Positions 28,201 to 38,905 of a DNA stretch of 64,000 bases are shown here, in pieces (the first letter of the stretch is position 1; the number at the start of each line of letters is the position of its first letter). Origin of the DNA: Eumeta japonica (taxonomy: Eukaryota > Arthropoda > Insecta > Lepidoptera > Psychidae). Below the pieces are notes generated by a model, which did no database searches, had not been told where the DNA came from, and saw only the letters and a list, made by a program, of their open reading frames with translations. A program made the translations under genes and the position numbers. The stretch spans positions 124,001 to 188,000 of the forward strand of contig BGZK01000215.1 of NCBI GenBank assembly GCA_005406025.1, given 5' to 3'.

Positions 28201-29438
28201 GCAACACAAGCCGCGAAAAAAATTTGTGACGTTTATGGACCTAATGCAGTGTCGGTAAGAGTAGCACAAAACTGTTTCAAGCGTTTTCAGTCCGGTAATT
28301 TTAATGTTAAAGATGAACCTCGCTTTGGACTACCTGTTACACATAACGTCAATGCCATTTTGTGAAAAGTAGAATAAGATCGGCATATTAGTTGTTATGT
28401 TATAAAAACTAATATGCCGAACTTGCTCTACAAAAATTGTTTACATAAATTGTGTTCCCTCTTGGACTATTTACGCTACTTTCGGAGCGATTAGTTCCGA
28501 AAATATTCACTTAATTAAAAAATTGCTTAGAAACCTAAAAATTTTTTAAGTATGTAGTTTCTGTGGAAACATGTGCCACACGCTGTTTGCTGAAAAAAAA
28601 ATTTCAGCTTCTGTTGCATGTATGGAGTGCCCCCTAGAAATGTTTATTTTTGTTATTTAACTACTAAACTAAATAGCGGTTTATACAAAACTACTATAAA
28701 TTTCATCAATATATATTTTGTAGTTGTAGAATAAAATGTCAGTGACATACGGACAGACATGACGAAAGTATATAAGTTCCGTTTCTGCCATTTTGACCCA
28801 GAAACTTAATAAAACTCACCTGTAAGCGTCGTTGCTGCCGTCCATCTCTTCATAGATTTTATGAATGCATTTAAATACAACAGCAACATTCTCTACGGCT
28901 CTTTCGTATTTCTCCTTGTGACTCAGATAATCGTAGGGAATTTTATTTGTCTCTTGTGTTTGACTGCACACAAATTCTTCTAAACCACAAGAGCACATAG
29001 AGATGTTAAATAAAATTTGTCTATATATTTGTCTATTTATCTAATTAGTGAGTTAGATTAATGTGTTATATATAAGAATATAACTGTTTTCCAAAAATTT
29101 ATTTACTTTAAAATAGCTTTAAGCTTAGCTTTCAATCGTATCATAGGTTACAAAGTATTATTTAATATATAACTATTAAATAAAATAAATAATTCAACAA
29201 TATTACAACATTAGTCGAACCCTTTAATTTTTGCATTTAAGATGATTAATTTAAATAATTAGACAATATCGTGTATTTGATTTATTTGAAATAATGAATA
29301 AAAAAGATAATTACCAAATTTACGACGATTTGCAGTCTTTTGTACACCTCCGTCTATCATATGTGTTAACTCTAGTATATTAAACGTACATTTGTTCCTT
29401 TCTTGTTGCAAATCTTTATTTACAAGCATCGATTCCAT
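19231..29438 (-). CDS. ACOX1: Peroxisomal acyl-CoA oxidase, copy B (complete, 13 exons)
   Basis: Tandem paralogue of copy A, same orientation and same intron positions. Exons (minus strand): 29315-29438, 28820-28979, 26315-26483, 25482-25605, 24575-24819, 23401-23561, 23163-23325, 22898-23088, 22037-22189, 21693-21798, 21459-21611, 21131-21247, 19231-19374. They total 2010 nt: 669 aa plus TAG, the usual family length. Motifs in order: [10 protein letters not shown] (family form GQG), [113 protein letters not shown] (catalytic-Glu region intact) and YEDAWNLTS. The protein ends in GKL, close to but outside the classical peroxisomal PTS1 consensus [SAC][KRH][LM]. The last exon is about 64% GC, much richer than its neighbours. 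A hAT transposon lies ~460 bp upstream of the start codon. Confidence 0.95.
19375..21130 (-). other. Intron 12 of oxidase copy B
   Basis: Holds one member of a two-copy dispersed repeat at 19995-20170 (the other is near 46560). A GC-rich patch lies at about 20460-20560. At 20770-20855 is a repeat tail ending GAACCCTAAAA, typical of the dispersed lepidopteran repeat class. No exon is visible inside. Confidence 0.55.
19995..20170. repeat. Dispersed repeat, copy 1 of 2
   Basis: Shares CTGACCCTCGAATCTGTTCT plus the following CCACTA.GAAT stretch with 46565-46740. More diverged similarity continues (TATTGAACA..., ATTTATCTTA...). Family unassigned. Confidence 0.6.
22190..22897 (-). other. Intron 8 of oxidase copy B
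   Basis: About 700 bp of AT-rich DNA. I see no repeat, RNA gene or coding segment. Confidence 0.6.
23562..24574 (-). other. Intron 5 of oxidase copy B, with a degenerate GATTCC tract
   Basis: 23740-23935 is a pyrimidine-rich tract (TTTATCTTTTATATAG leader, then irregular GGTTCCAG/GATTCCGG words), matching the family at 53.05-53.34 kb. At 24100-24131 GGGAGCGAAACCGCGAGAAAA followed by AGCTAGT resembles a Helitron-type 3' end (CTAG then T). Confidence 0.5.
25606..26314 (-). other. Intron 3 of oxidase copy B, with repeats
   Basis: 25650-25760 is GC-rich (GGCCGTGCAGGCCGCGGC, GGGGCGGCAG...GGGGTGGCAG) and looks like the end of a hAT-type short element; its boundaries are not clear. The long hairpin at 25901-25978 is listed separately. 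Confidence 0.5.
25901..25978. repeat. 36-bp near-perfect hairpin in intron 3 of copy B
   Basis: Arms 25901-25936 and 25943-25978 pair with two mismatches around a 6-nt loop (AATCAA). The arm core ATCTGTTGGCAATTACAAAA is exact. It is probably a foldback or MITE. The same intron of copy A also carries a long hairpin, but of unrelated sequence. Confidence 0.85.
28005..28432 (+). mobile_element. Mariner fragment (N-terminal domain) in intron 2 of copy B
   Basis: An open stretch at 28099-28365 reads [40 protein letters not shown] and [20 protein letters not shown], the helix-turn-helix region of a mariner transposase. The leader from about 28005 (GCTATAAAATCTCTTTGGTT) matches the fragment in copy A. 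Coding ends at 28365. The next ~65 bp form an inverted duplication of mariner sequence, then an unrelated dispersed repeat begins. Confidence 0.85.
28436..28806 (+). repeat. Dispersed repeat family R1, copy 1
   Basis: Shares long collinear similarity with 35620-36175 (same strand) and 63430-63965 (opposite strand). Shared segments include CCGAAAATATTCACTTAAT, GAGTGCCCCCTAGAA and the tail GACATACGGACAGACATGAC ... TTCCGTTTCTGCC. Non-coding; probably a non-autonomous transposon. Confidence 0.75.
28980..29314 (-). other. Intron 1 of oxidase copy B
   Basis: About 335 bp of AT-rich DNA. I see nothing recognisable in it. Confidence 0.6.
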
Positions 29439-29888
29439 TATTATTATTAATAATTTTTGAACACTTCTGTACCGCTATGAATCTTATATCCAAATGCATG
29501 TTCTTAAACTAAAAGTACGTCTTGGAATATTTACAGTAATGAATTTGTCTATTATGTATTCTACGGTAACAGTATACAGTACAATTTCAATTACTTAGTT
29601 TATCTTTTAAATATGACCTTTTAAAATAAGCGACGACCAATCGAGGTCACTGTTCCATTATACATACTCTATGTACATATAATTAGAGACCAGCGATTTT
29701 GCTTATCACAGTATGAAGTCAGCATAAAACCAGTACTATTTTTATAAATAACTAAACATCTCTCAGAGAAAAAATCGCAACATATTCTAGAGTAATAATT
29801 ATGATAGTAATTCATTATTGTTGTAAAAATATATGTTTCTAATTCTGTTTTCTTTCTGTAGATAATGCATTATAAGCTATGTGAACAT
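29439..29888. other. Upstream region of oxidase copy B, cut off by a hAT insertion
   Basis: The 450 bp between the start codon and the hAT target duplication should hold the core promoter and 5' UTR. I see no clear TATA or initiator element that I would defend. Confidence 0.5.
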
Positions 29889-29896
29889 ATCATATA

Positions 29897-32800
29897 CAGT
29901 GGCGGCCCTAGCAAGATTTTTAGGTGGTGCTAGATCTCAAAATGGCGCCCAGGATTGTTGCTATATTATGCAGTCGGTGATTACCTACTAGTATTAGGCC
30001 TGCCAAATTACTATAGATGCATCTGTGACGCAAGTACAATGATGTTTGTCGCGCTTAACATAGCAGTTTATCTGCGCATTCGCGATAAAAAAAAGAAAAA
30101 TTACGTCAATCCCGCTTGTATTACCCTATCGCGCTCGACAATGCTACTGTGCTTACCCTCATGGCCTGCTGAGGTGACAACTTGTACAGATGACAAAGAA
30201 AAGCAGTTAAGTAATAATTTTGTTTCACAACTTTTATTTAAACTGATATGTTACATACAGTCTCAAAAAAAAACTTCCAATAACCACATTAATGAAAAAC
30301 TTAAATGGCTACCTTTCTGGCTTTGGCGCTTGCAAATTTTTTTATTAATTCGGAATAATTTAATTTCTGGGCAATAGCATTTTCAATGGACAAGATTCCA
30401 AGATCTGATAGTCTTTCCTGACACAGTAGAACGTAGGTAAGTTTTTGTAAGTTTCAATTTACTGAAACTTCGTTCTCCTTTAGCGACAGTTACAGGTATA
30501 GTTAACAAGATGTGAAGTGCTGTCCATACGTTCGGGAAAATATCCAGCCAATCATTCTTTTTAATAAGTTGGAGAACTGTAAGTGGCTCTGCTGATTGAA
30601 GATCTTTTAATAGTGGATTCAAGCTCATAAGTTCCGCAACCAATTCACAACCAGACACGTCATATTTTTTCCCATCTGTTAAACTAATTTGCAAATTAGC
30701 ACAGGCTTTTTCCAATATGGATCTTTCAGGAATTATTTTCATGTTGTATAATAATGACCACGTATCATTGAATACTGATAGTTGTTTAAATCGAGTGACC
30801 AAGGCATTCTCAATTGTATCAATCATAGGGTAGAAAACGTTCATTTTAAACAATTTTTCAGAATCAGATGGTGTCTTATCTACGGCTTCATAGTCAAATA
30901 ATTGTTTCTTTCTTCGGGATCGGGCTGCCTTTAAAACTGGGTCTATCTCAGCCTGAGATGCTATTTCCTTAGCTGTTATTAGAGCAGATGAAGAGGCTCG
31001 GTACTGTTTCACAAATTCCGAGCAGTTTTAAGTAGTTGCGAAGCATTTGATATATCCATAGATTCGGCTTTACTTACAATATTCATTTGAAACAATATAT
31101 CATACCAAGCCACCATTGTAACTATGAACTCAAATTGATTCATATGGTGAATTAGCGATAAAGCCTCTGATGCAGCGACTGAGACAATTGTTCCTTCACG
31201 AAGATTCAGAAGGGCATCACGAACTGAAGAGTAGTGATAGCGAACAGCAGTAAGGCTAGAAATCCTACTCTCCCAGCGAGTTTCGCAAACTTTTTTCAGG
31301 GATAACCCTTCAATATGCTTGGATACCACTTCCCATCGCTTTGTTGATCCGAAAAATAAAACAAACAGTCTTTGGAGAAATCCAAATAAAGAAACTGATT
31401 TAACGGAAGTTTTAGCTGCATCAGCTATTACTAAATTGAAACTGTGACAACCACATGGATTGAAAAATGCCCGAGGATATTGATTCAGAATTCTGGTTTG
31501 GACACCTTCATTTATTCCGACCATATTCGCTCCGTTATCATACCCTTAACCGCGACAATCGCTCATGTCCAAGTCAAACTCTTGGACAATTGTATCTAGA
31601 AAGATTCCAGTGAGTCCTGCTCCCGAAGAGTCACTTACCGGCTTGTAAACAACAAAACACTCACGTACTTCAACTTCTTCATTAGTATCCACAAAACGGA
31701 ATGTTACTGATAATTGTTCAACGTGGCTTACATCAGGAGTACAGTCCAGTATGCTAGAGAAGTATTTAGCTAACTTTACCATAGACAAAATATTATTTCG
31801 GACTTCACTTCCAAGTAAGCCAATTAGCTCGTTTTGAATACGTTTACCAAAATAATGGACATTAGTCTCCTTATTTACAACACGACGAAGGTGCTCCATC
31901 ATTACAATATCAATTTTTCCCAGTAACTGTACTAAACCCAGGAAATTACCATTATTAGGAGTGTTTTCGACCCAGGACTCCCTCTAAACGATAAATTATT
32001 GCTTGCTAAGAAAAATACTATTGACATCATTCGTTCGAGAATAGTAACCCATCGTGTTTTCTCACTCTCAATCTACTTTTGCAAGTGCTTGTCTATTCCG
32101 CTGAAGTTCTTTAATCTAATAGACGCTTCTATTCAATTGCTCATAGCACGTCGGTGATCTGAGGATGTTTCGTGAGTTTTGAGACGCGTTGATAAGTGCC
32201 TCCAGTCGTCAAATCCTTCTTTTCCCAATCTAGATTGGGGATTTGTGTTAAACAAACGGCAGCAAAAACAATGTACTTTATTTGCCGATTTAGAGTACAC
32301 GAGCCATCTCCTTTTGTAAGTTTCCCCATTTGGCATTACTCTTTCAAAATGCATATTTGAAAAATGACGACCGTCATGGTTCCTTAGGTAGTTTTCGTTA
32401 CTCATTTTATTACTTGTAAGTAATCACTGGAGGCCCTTACAGGGCCTCCAGTAATTATTTCATCTATTGTTGCAGAGTCAATGAATGGCCATTCTGAAAG
32501 ATCATCATATTTTTTTTCTCTAAAAGGAAATGATGATTGTACATCTGACATAATTTTTTCAGAAACATTTTGAAATCCAGACGAGGTTCCTGGAATATCT
32601 AAAAAATACAGAAAAAGTGAGCCCATAATTTGTACTAAAAGCTTCAAGCGTAATTTCATATTCCAACCACATAGTTCACTTGCCACTATGCTTTTGGGGG
32701 AGACTTATATTCAGTAGTGACAAATGAATATTACCTACGCCAAATTAATTTAAGCATGTTTATAATTTCGGCCACTGAACTAGCTGGAAAATGAAATTAC

Positions 32801-34042
32801 GATTTAAACTGCTAGTGCAATAATACCAATAAAAATTTGTTTGGGAAGTGAATGAAAATTTGGCAACAGGGAAAATATAGAGAACCAGCTAAATCTTCTT
32901 GAATGTGCAGCTCTTCATCTTCATGAGCTTCGCCTGAAGAACTTTTATTAAGTGGGTCTTCTTTCGTTGTGTGGTGGTGTTGAACAAGTTCTGATGATGA
33001 CGATTCAAATGATTTCTCAACTCTCAAAAATTTCGATAAAAATTTAGCTGCTTTTTCAGATTCTCTTGCTTTATTCGTTTTATTTTTTAGTTTTGAGCAC
33101 CAGATAATTTTTTTTGAAGCTGTGACATGATTTTTTTCTGTAAAGACAAATTTATTAAATGTAATACCTACGTATATGCTGCGATTACATAAAGTCCATT
33201 TCATCCACAATAAATAACAGAGTTAGGTTCGCTGTACAAAAGAAAAATATTAATAACTAAAACAAAAAACTGGTATGGAAAGCTCAGCTTAAAAAGTATA
33301 GAATAAGAAAATATTCTAGACAGACATTCTTCTACCATTCAATATTTATTATCTATTAAGTAGACAACGTACATACAATTTTTGTTTTTATACAGACTTA
33401 ACTAGTGATATTCAGGGAGCCGTATCATATGCCACCTCGCATTAGTACTACTGTTATAATGCATAAAATGCATTGCAATACCGTTAAGACACGAGATAAA
33501 ATATAACACCTTTCGAATTCGTTGTGAAGTTGGTTAATGTAAAACAAATAATTAAATACCCATACACACAAAGATCTAATATCGCTAACTTAGGTAGACT
33601 CTATGTATTACAAATTCATTATACCTACATGAACACTACCTGCTGCAACACTACTTCACCTCGAATTTAATCGATAGAATAACAATAATGCAAAGTAATT
33701 AATTTTGCGTAAACACAGGAAATGCACTTGCGCGCGAATAAACAACGGCAAAGCATGGCGGTCAGCAACCACAGTTGACTGACTGACACTGGCTGGCGCA
33801 CGCACCTGTAGTAAGGGATACGACCGACGGCCGACGACGGACTTCACCCCCCGCACGACCCTTAAAAAGCCGCCCCGCACGCCGCCCGCGCTGCCCCATT
33901 TGCGCTCGAGATGGATCATCGGTCAATAACGATTTTTTAATAATCGTTTCGGTTGATTTCGGCGCCTCCTCATGGTCGGCGCCCCCTCATGGTCGGCGCC
34001 CGGTGCGGTCGCACCGCTCGCACCGCCCTAGGGCCGCCACTG
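29897..34042 (-). mobile_element. hAT DNA transposon (ZMYM1-like transposase class) with intact ends
   Basis: The ends carry perfect 15-bp inverted repeats, CAGTGGCGGCCCTAG at 29897 and its complement ending at 34042. They are flanked by an exact 8-bp direct duplication ATCATATA (29889-29896 and 34043-34050), the hAT signature. The element is 4146 bp. The transposase gene runs on the minus strand and is broken by a stop and frameshifts. The right subterminal region (33720-34042) is GC-rich and contains a 16-bp tandem duplication (CCTCATGGTCGGCGCC), a plausible transposase-binding area by analogy with other hAT elements. Confidence 0.95.
30383..33165 (-). pseudogene. Broken hAT transposase (zinc finger MYM-type 1-like)
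   Basis: Pieces in order on the minus strand. First, a basic N-terminus near 33165-32900. Second, a TTF-type zinc-finger segment at 32133-32405 (RHFSNMHFERVMPNGETYKR then WLVYSKSANKVHCFCCRLF). Third, the RNase-H-like core at 32060-31010, with WVTILERMMSIVFFLASNNL, the broken CRG-stop-GYDNGAN block, NPCGCHSFNLVIADAAK and CETRWESRISSL. Fourth, the C-terminal hAT dimerisation region at 30400-30560 (LLTIPVTVAKGERSFSKLKL). Lesions: a TAA at about 31546 inside a normally continuous motif, a frameshift near 31010, further breaks between 31902 and 32133, and one past the dimerisation motif. Few lesions over ~2.8 kb suggest a fairly recent insertion. Confidence 0.9.
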
Positions 34043-34050
34043 ATCATATA

Positions 34051-35619
34051 TATTAATACGCTAAGGTTAAGATGTTTGCCTCCTCACAAAAAATTGTGAA
34101 AACCACTACTCCACATGAATTTTATATCATTTCATAGAAAATTTGACGGTCGGTAAAAAGACGCAATACAGCAATACTGCTATCTGACGGCTTTAATTTT
34201 GAGACAACGTCAACATGATTAATGGTCAGTAATTTTTTTGTTCAAATACTTCTTTCATCTGTCATTTGAGCTTCATAATGTAATACAATAAAATGAATAA
34301 CGTTATAAACAGTGTACAAAATTAAAAACGAATTAAATACCTGCAATAAATTTTGATTTATTAAATTAAACTGAATGGTCTATTTACATAATAATTACAA
34401 AACCGATAAAATAAAATGTCTAGGAGACGAACACTGAAAAATTAGGCCAAAAGACGTTGAAATAAGTCAAGTTGTATCAGATGAATATACATATTTAAAA
34501 TATTGTTTATGAACAATTTTTGTAACAAAAATTAATATTTACATTAATTTTGTAAACTGATAATTACTATACATAATTTGTGCGAATTCTTCGCACAGGG
34601 TACGTCTATCTATAGATATATAATAGGGTGATTCATTTTGAACGACTATTTTATTTCTTCGTTCCCGCAGCAAAGTATAGTTCTATACGCTGAAAGCGGA
34701 GCTGTCCTGTCCAAAGCGGAGCTCTAAATTTTAATTTTAAGTATGATTTTTGTTTAATTTTGAAGTTTTTCAATCTAAAGTACACGTAAATTTGGATGTT
34801 TTTTTTTTAAATATTTATAGCTCTGCAGCATTACGCGGTATCGTCATACTCAAAAATACGTCTTTTTCAAAATTGAACTTTCTACAAAATTCCCCATTGT
34901 AGCGAAACCGTAACTCACAATGGCGAGGTGTTACGGGTCCTTAAAACTGATTTTTGCATGAAATTGACCATTATCTCATAAATAACGAGAGCTACAGCGA
35001 AAAAATAATAAACTTTTAGCAAATTTAATTTCCTACAAAGAAGGTCTTGTGAATAAAAGTAATAAAATAGATAGATATTCAGTATTTTATAAAATAATTC
35101 GCTGAGAATCGATAAAATTGCTAATTTTATAACTTTTAGATCACAAAAGATCAGCGCATGCGCCATTATAAATATCTCACGAAATGGCGCGAAATATGAA
35201 TTTGATAAATCTTTTTTTGAAATTTCATTATCAAAAACTCTATTGAATTTTTTTTATTTTAGAAGTTAATGACCGCGGTGAGGCGTGCACTTTTGGATTT
35301 TCCAAATTTTTCTGTAATTTTTTTCCAAAAGTGTAGGCCCAGATTCCACACGATCTTACTCCACTGACATCTATCGATCGTTTCGATCTAGCTCATCGCT
35401 TTCGATTCTTAATATTCAATCCTCCTTCGAAATATAAATTTGGTCGACTAAAGATTTTCTAAGGCGCCTAAATGTAAGCGTTGATAAGGATCAACGCTTA
35501 CATTTCACACGAGTGTGTGATAGAGAGAGTTCTCTATCGAAAAAAGTGCTTTGTTAAATTTTTCCATGTTTCCCGCACAGAATAATTAGAATTAAGAATA
35601 GCACTTTCATCGCCTACAA
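34051..35619. other. Intergenic AT-rich region
   Basis: No gene is recognised. A perfect 16-bp hairpin lies at 35470-35505, listed separately. Confidence 0.55.
35470..35505. repeat. Perfect 16-bp hairpin (4-nt loop)
   Basis: Arms AAATGTAAGCGTTGAT at 35470-35485 and its exact complement at 35490-35505, loop AAGG. Context intergenic. Confidence 0.85.
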
Positions 35620-36175
35620 CTAGAAAAACAAGTAGGTGTGTCGACTATTACCATTAAACTAGTATAAACTAAAGTGTGTCAAAAAAGGAGCGTATCTTCA
35701 TGGCACTTACGTCCTTTTGTTGAGAAACGAAGTTTTTCGGCAGTAACTCAAAAACAGTATATCCGACCATGTTCAAAATAATTTTTGTTGAAAGTATTTA
35801 TTAAGCATTACATTTGTAAATATCTTTACAATTTCTGTTACTTTCGAAACGACTATTTCCGAAATTATTCACTTAATCAAAAAAATTGCTTAGGAAACGT
35901 AAATTTTTTTAAAAAGAACTGTCGAAATATGTGCCACTCGTTGATAATTGCTTCAAAAAAAATTCTCAGTTTCTGTTACATGTATTGAGTGCCCCCCTAG
36001 AAGTATTTATTTTTATTAAAGTAAGTAGCGGCTTATATAAATAGCTGCACTATAAATTTCATCCATATACGTCTTGTAGTTTTTGAATAAAATGCCTGAC
36101 ATACGGACGGACGGAAGGACATGACTAAACTATAGGGGTTTCGTTTTTGCCGTTTTGGCTCGGAACCATAAAAAG
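35620..36175 (+). repeat. Dispersed repeat family R1, copy 2 (longest)
   Basis: Collinear with the reverse complement of 63430-63965 over most of its length and with 28436-28806 over its second half. Shared blocks include CAAGTAGGTGTGTCGACTA, AAACAGTATATCCGACCATG (diverged in the 63-kb copy), GAAAGTATTTATTAAGC and GAGTGCCCCCCTAGAA. It ends near a GGACGGACGGAAGGACATGA tail followed by a GTTTCGTTTTTGCCG-like motif. No coding capacity. Confidence 0.8.
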
Positions 36176-37640
36176 AAGGGTTTTAAAAGATCAAAAGTGT
36201 AAAATTTGATGTGTAGACTAATTAATATTGAATGAGGTTATATGTGTGTTATATGAGATTAGCTATATAAAACATTTTTATATAGGAGCATCAGCTTCAG
36301 CGTAAAAACTATCTCCCTCAATTATTTGCATTTGATTCAGGATTTGAAATTTGGAAAATAAAAGGAAGAACATTAATTTACTCTTATACTTTATATTTCT
36401 ACTTTAATCATTTATAGAAAATTAATGAGAAACTAACATTTTATTTGAAATTCTTAATTGAATTACCTAATCTAGGCCCAAGTTAAGTAATTTATTTGAT
36501 TACCACCCACATGAAAACCTATAAAAATAGTAATGTCACGAGTGATTCTCATTATTTTTCGTTCTGTAAACAATATGATTACTTATTAGGGTTTTCTTTT
36601 TTCTTTTTCTACAATACAAGAATAAGGCTGTCTAAAAATATTTTTGACGTGATAACGTCTTATAAATCGATGAACGCCGGCTGCACGTACGAAAAAGCAT
36701 GACTCACGTTTGTCACGTTCCACCTAAACCGAGCGTACAAGCGAGAGCGTGGAACAAGCGATAGAGAGGCACGATCCACCTAAGCGTTCGGCTTTAACGC
36801 ATCTATCTCTCTTCCACTCCATCGGCCGATGCGTCCGAGTAGAAGAGAGACAGCGGCAGCACACACCCTGCACGTAAACTGTTTTGTCAACTGTTTATAA
36901 AGTGAAGTGAAAAGTTAATTTGGTTTCCATTGTTTATTACAACAATGTTAATTAACTCCTTCTTTATATTATACAAAATAATAATAGGATGGGTGTAACA
37001 GTCCCAAACCAGGTACCGTGGTTTACCGCTCTCACGTTCAATCAAATAAATTAATAATTGGTGGGTAACTTTGAAATATTCAATTGGTTTGTTATGTTCC
37101 CCCACACTATTACGAACCTTTCCAACATTTTACTAGTGAAATTGACAGAGACATATCGCTACCTTACTTTTTTTATCATACCCGTGTTTCGTTGACTCGC
37201 CTCCGGCCGCCATTACAGTTAGCAGTGCTAGTCGATATGGTAGTTTATTCTTTAAATGTCACATATTATTTATTAAATACTGTCATAAACTTGCATAATT
37301 TATGAGTTTTTTTTATATGTGAGTGTTTAGACCTATTATTTTTAATAATTAAGGCTTTTATTAAGTAAATTTAAATATGGTTAACAACTGGAACACTCCT
37401 TGTACTACGGTCCTATTGTTGACCAACTGGTTTGCGACTGGTTGTCTATGGTTCTTCTTTCTTTTTCTTTTTTTTTTTTTCGTAGTGTTGCTTTTATTTG
37501 ACAAGTTAAAACTTTCAGCCTACCTTTAAATCGTTTTTATGATAAGTGACCCAGTAATTGACCACTTATTTACTCTTGGTACACCATAGTAAAACAGATG
37601 TGTTTGTGTTCCTGTGGATGACCAGATTAAAATTAACTGT
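36176..37640. other. Intergenic region
   Basis: 36720-36860 is noticeably GC-richer, with repeated GAGAGAGA/CTCTCTC words and several CGs. I cannot assign it to an RNA or transposon. The remainder is AT-rich with no recognisable gene. Confidence 0.45.
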
Positions 37641-37663
37641 AGTTCTTGTTGGTTTATATTGAA

Positions 37664-38905
37664 GATGCCCCCGAAAAAAACTTTTTTTTAATATACAGAG
37701 AGGAAGATCTACTGAAGTGCCTCGAAGAAATCAATGAAGGCGCTAAAATAAGACCGAGATGTCTTAAATACAATATCCCTCACTGGACGGTTATTAACAA
37801 ACTAAAAATGAGACATTCTGTCCAACGTTAAATGGAACCACAGACAATCTTTACCCCACAATAAGAGTTATTGTTGAGTAAGTGGATTAACGTTAATACT
37901 AAAAAGGGAATACCGTTACCTAAGGAACGATTACTGGAAACAGTTTTTCAAATTATACAAGAGGATGCCCTTGAAAAACTTTTCAGCAATGGCATTCCTG
38001 GACGGAAATGGTTTAATAGCTTTTTGGAAAGACACCCAGATACAGCACAGCGAAACGTGGAATCAATAAACTCGGCACGAAGCTGGGTAATCGAAGCCAG
38101 TTTTAGAAAATGGTATCCCGATTTGAGAGGTTTTTGATGACAAAAATGCCGAAGATATACTTGATGATCCTGACAGAATTATAAATGCAGATGAATCTGA
38201 ATTCAATATTTCTCCTTCGTCAGGTTTGGTACTGGGTCCTAAAGGAATGGCCAATTTATACGAAATTTAATTTCATTTAAATTGGATAAGGAAAAAAGAG
38301 CATTATATATAATGCTTTTTTATATACTGTATACTTTAAACAGTATACTGTTTTGGGAACTTTTTCAGCATCAGGAAAAATTTTGCCTGAACTTATTATT
38401 TACCCCTGTGAAAGAATTCCACATGAAATAGCGCGAAATATACCAGAAGACTGGGCCACCGGAAAGTCCCCAAAAGAATGGATGACATCCAAAGTTTTTT
38501 ATTGCTACATTGCAATACTTTACTACCAGCACTACGGAAAGATAATGTGAAGTTTCCTGTGCCTTTCCTAATTGACGGTCACAAGTCACATATAACTTAC
38601 GAAATCAGTCAAATTTACAATGAAAATAAAATAATTTTGTATGCCCTACATCCTAACGCGACTCATGTGATACAGTCTGCAGATGTGTCCTTTTTCAGGC
38701 CATTGAAAAATTCATGGAAAAAGATTCTATACACAAATGGAAATCCGACACTAGAAACAAAGTTGTAAACAGAGCTCAATTTGCGCCATTATTAAAGGTT
38801 TCAATGAAAACTGTTATCCCTGAAATCTTATGTAATGGATTTCACAAATGAGGTTTGTATCCGTTCAATGCTGACGCTTCAAATCTAACCTACTTTAAGA
38901 TCTCA
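37664..38905 (+). mobile_element. Broken pogo/Tigger-like transposase
   Basis: Starts MPPKK at 37664. In order it shows helix-turn-helix-like sequence, GRKWFNSFLERHPD (38000-38050), a first catalytic Asp in INADESEFN (about 38190), FSASGKILPELIIYP, WATGKSPKEWMTSKVFYCYI, a second Asp in FLIDGHKSH (about 38570) and a third in QSADVSFFRPLKNSW (about 38680). It ends with a GLYPFNADASN tail near 38880. This is the DDD pattern of pogo-like DDE transposases. At least five stops or frameshifts break it. I did not find convincing terminal inverted repeats. Confidence 0.85.

Noticed and set aside
29955..30377. 140-codon plus-strand open frame
   Set aside because: Lies inside the hAT element, antisense to the transposase direction; no domain.
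33656..33919. GC-rich minus-strand open frame near the hAT right end
   Set aside because: Falls in the GC-rich subterminal/leader region; composition explains the lack of stops.
36720..36860. Possible structured RNA or tRNA-like gene in the GC-richer patch
   Set aside because: No cloverleaf, A/B box pair or conserved RNA motif could be found by eye.
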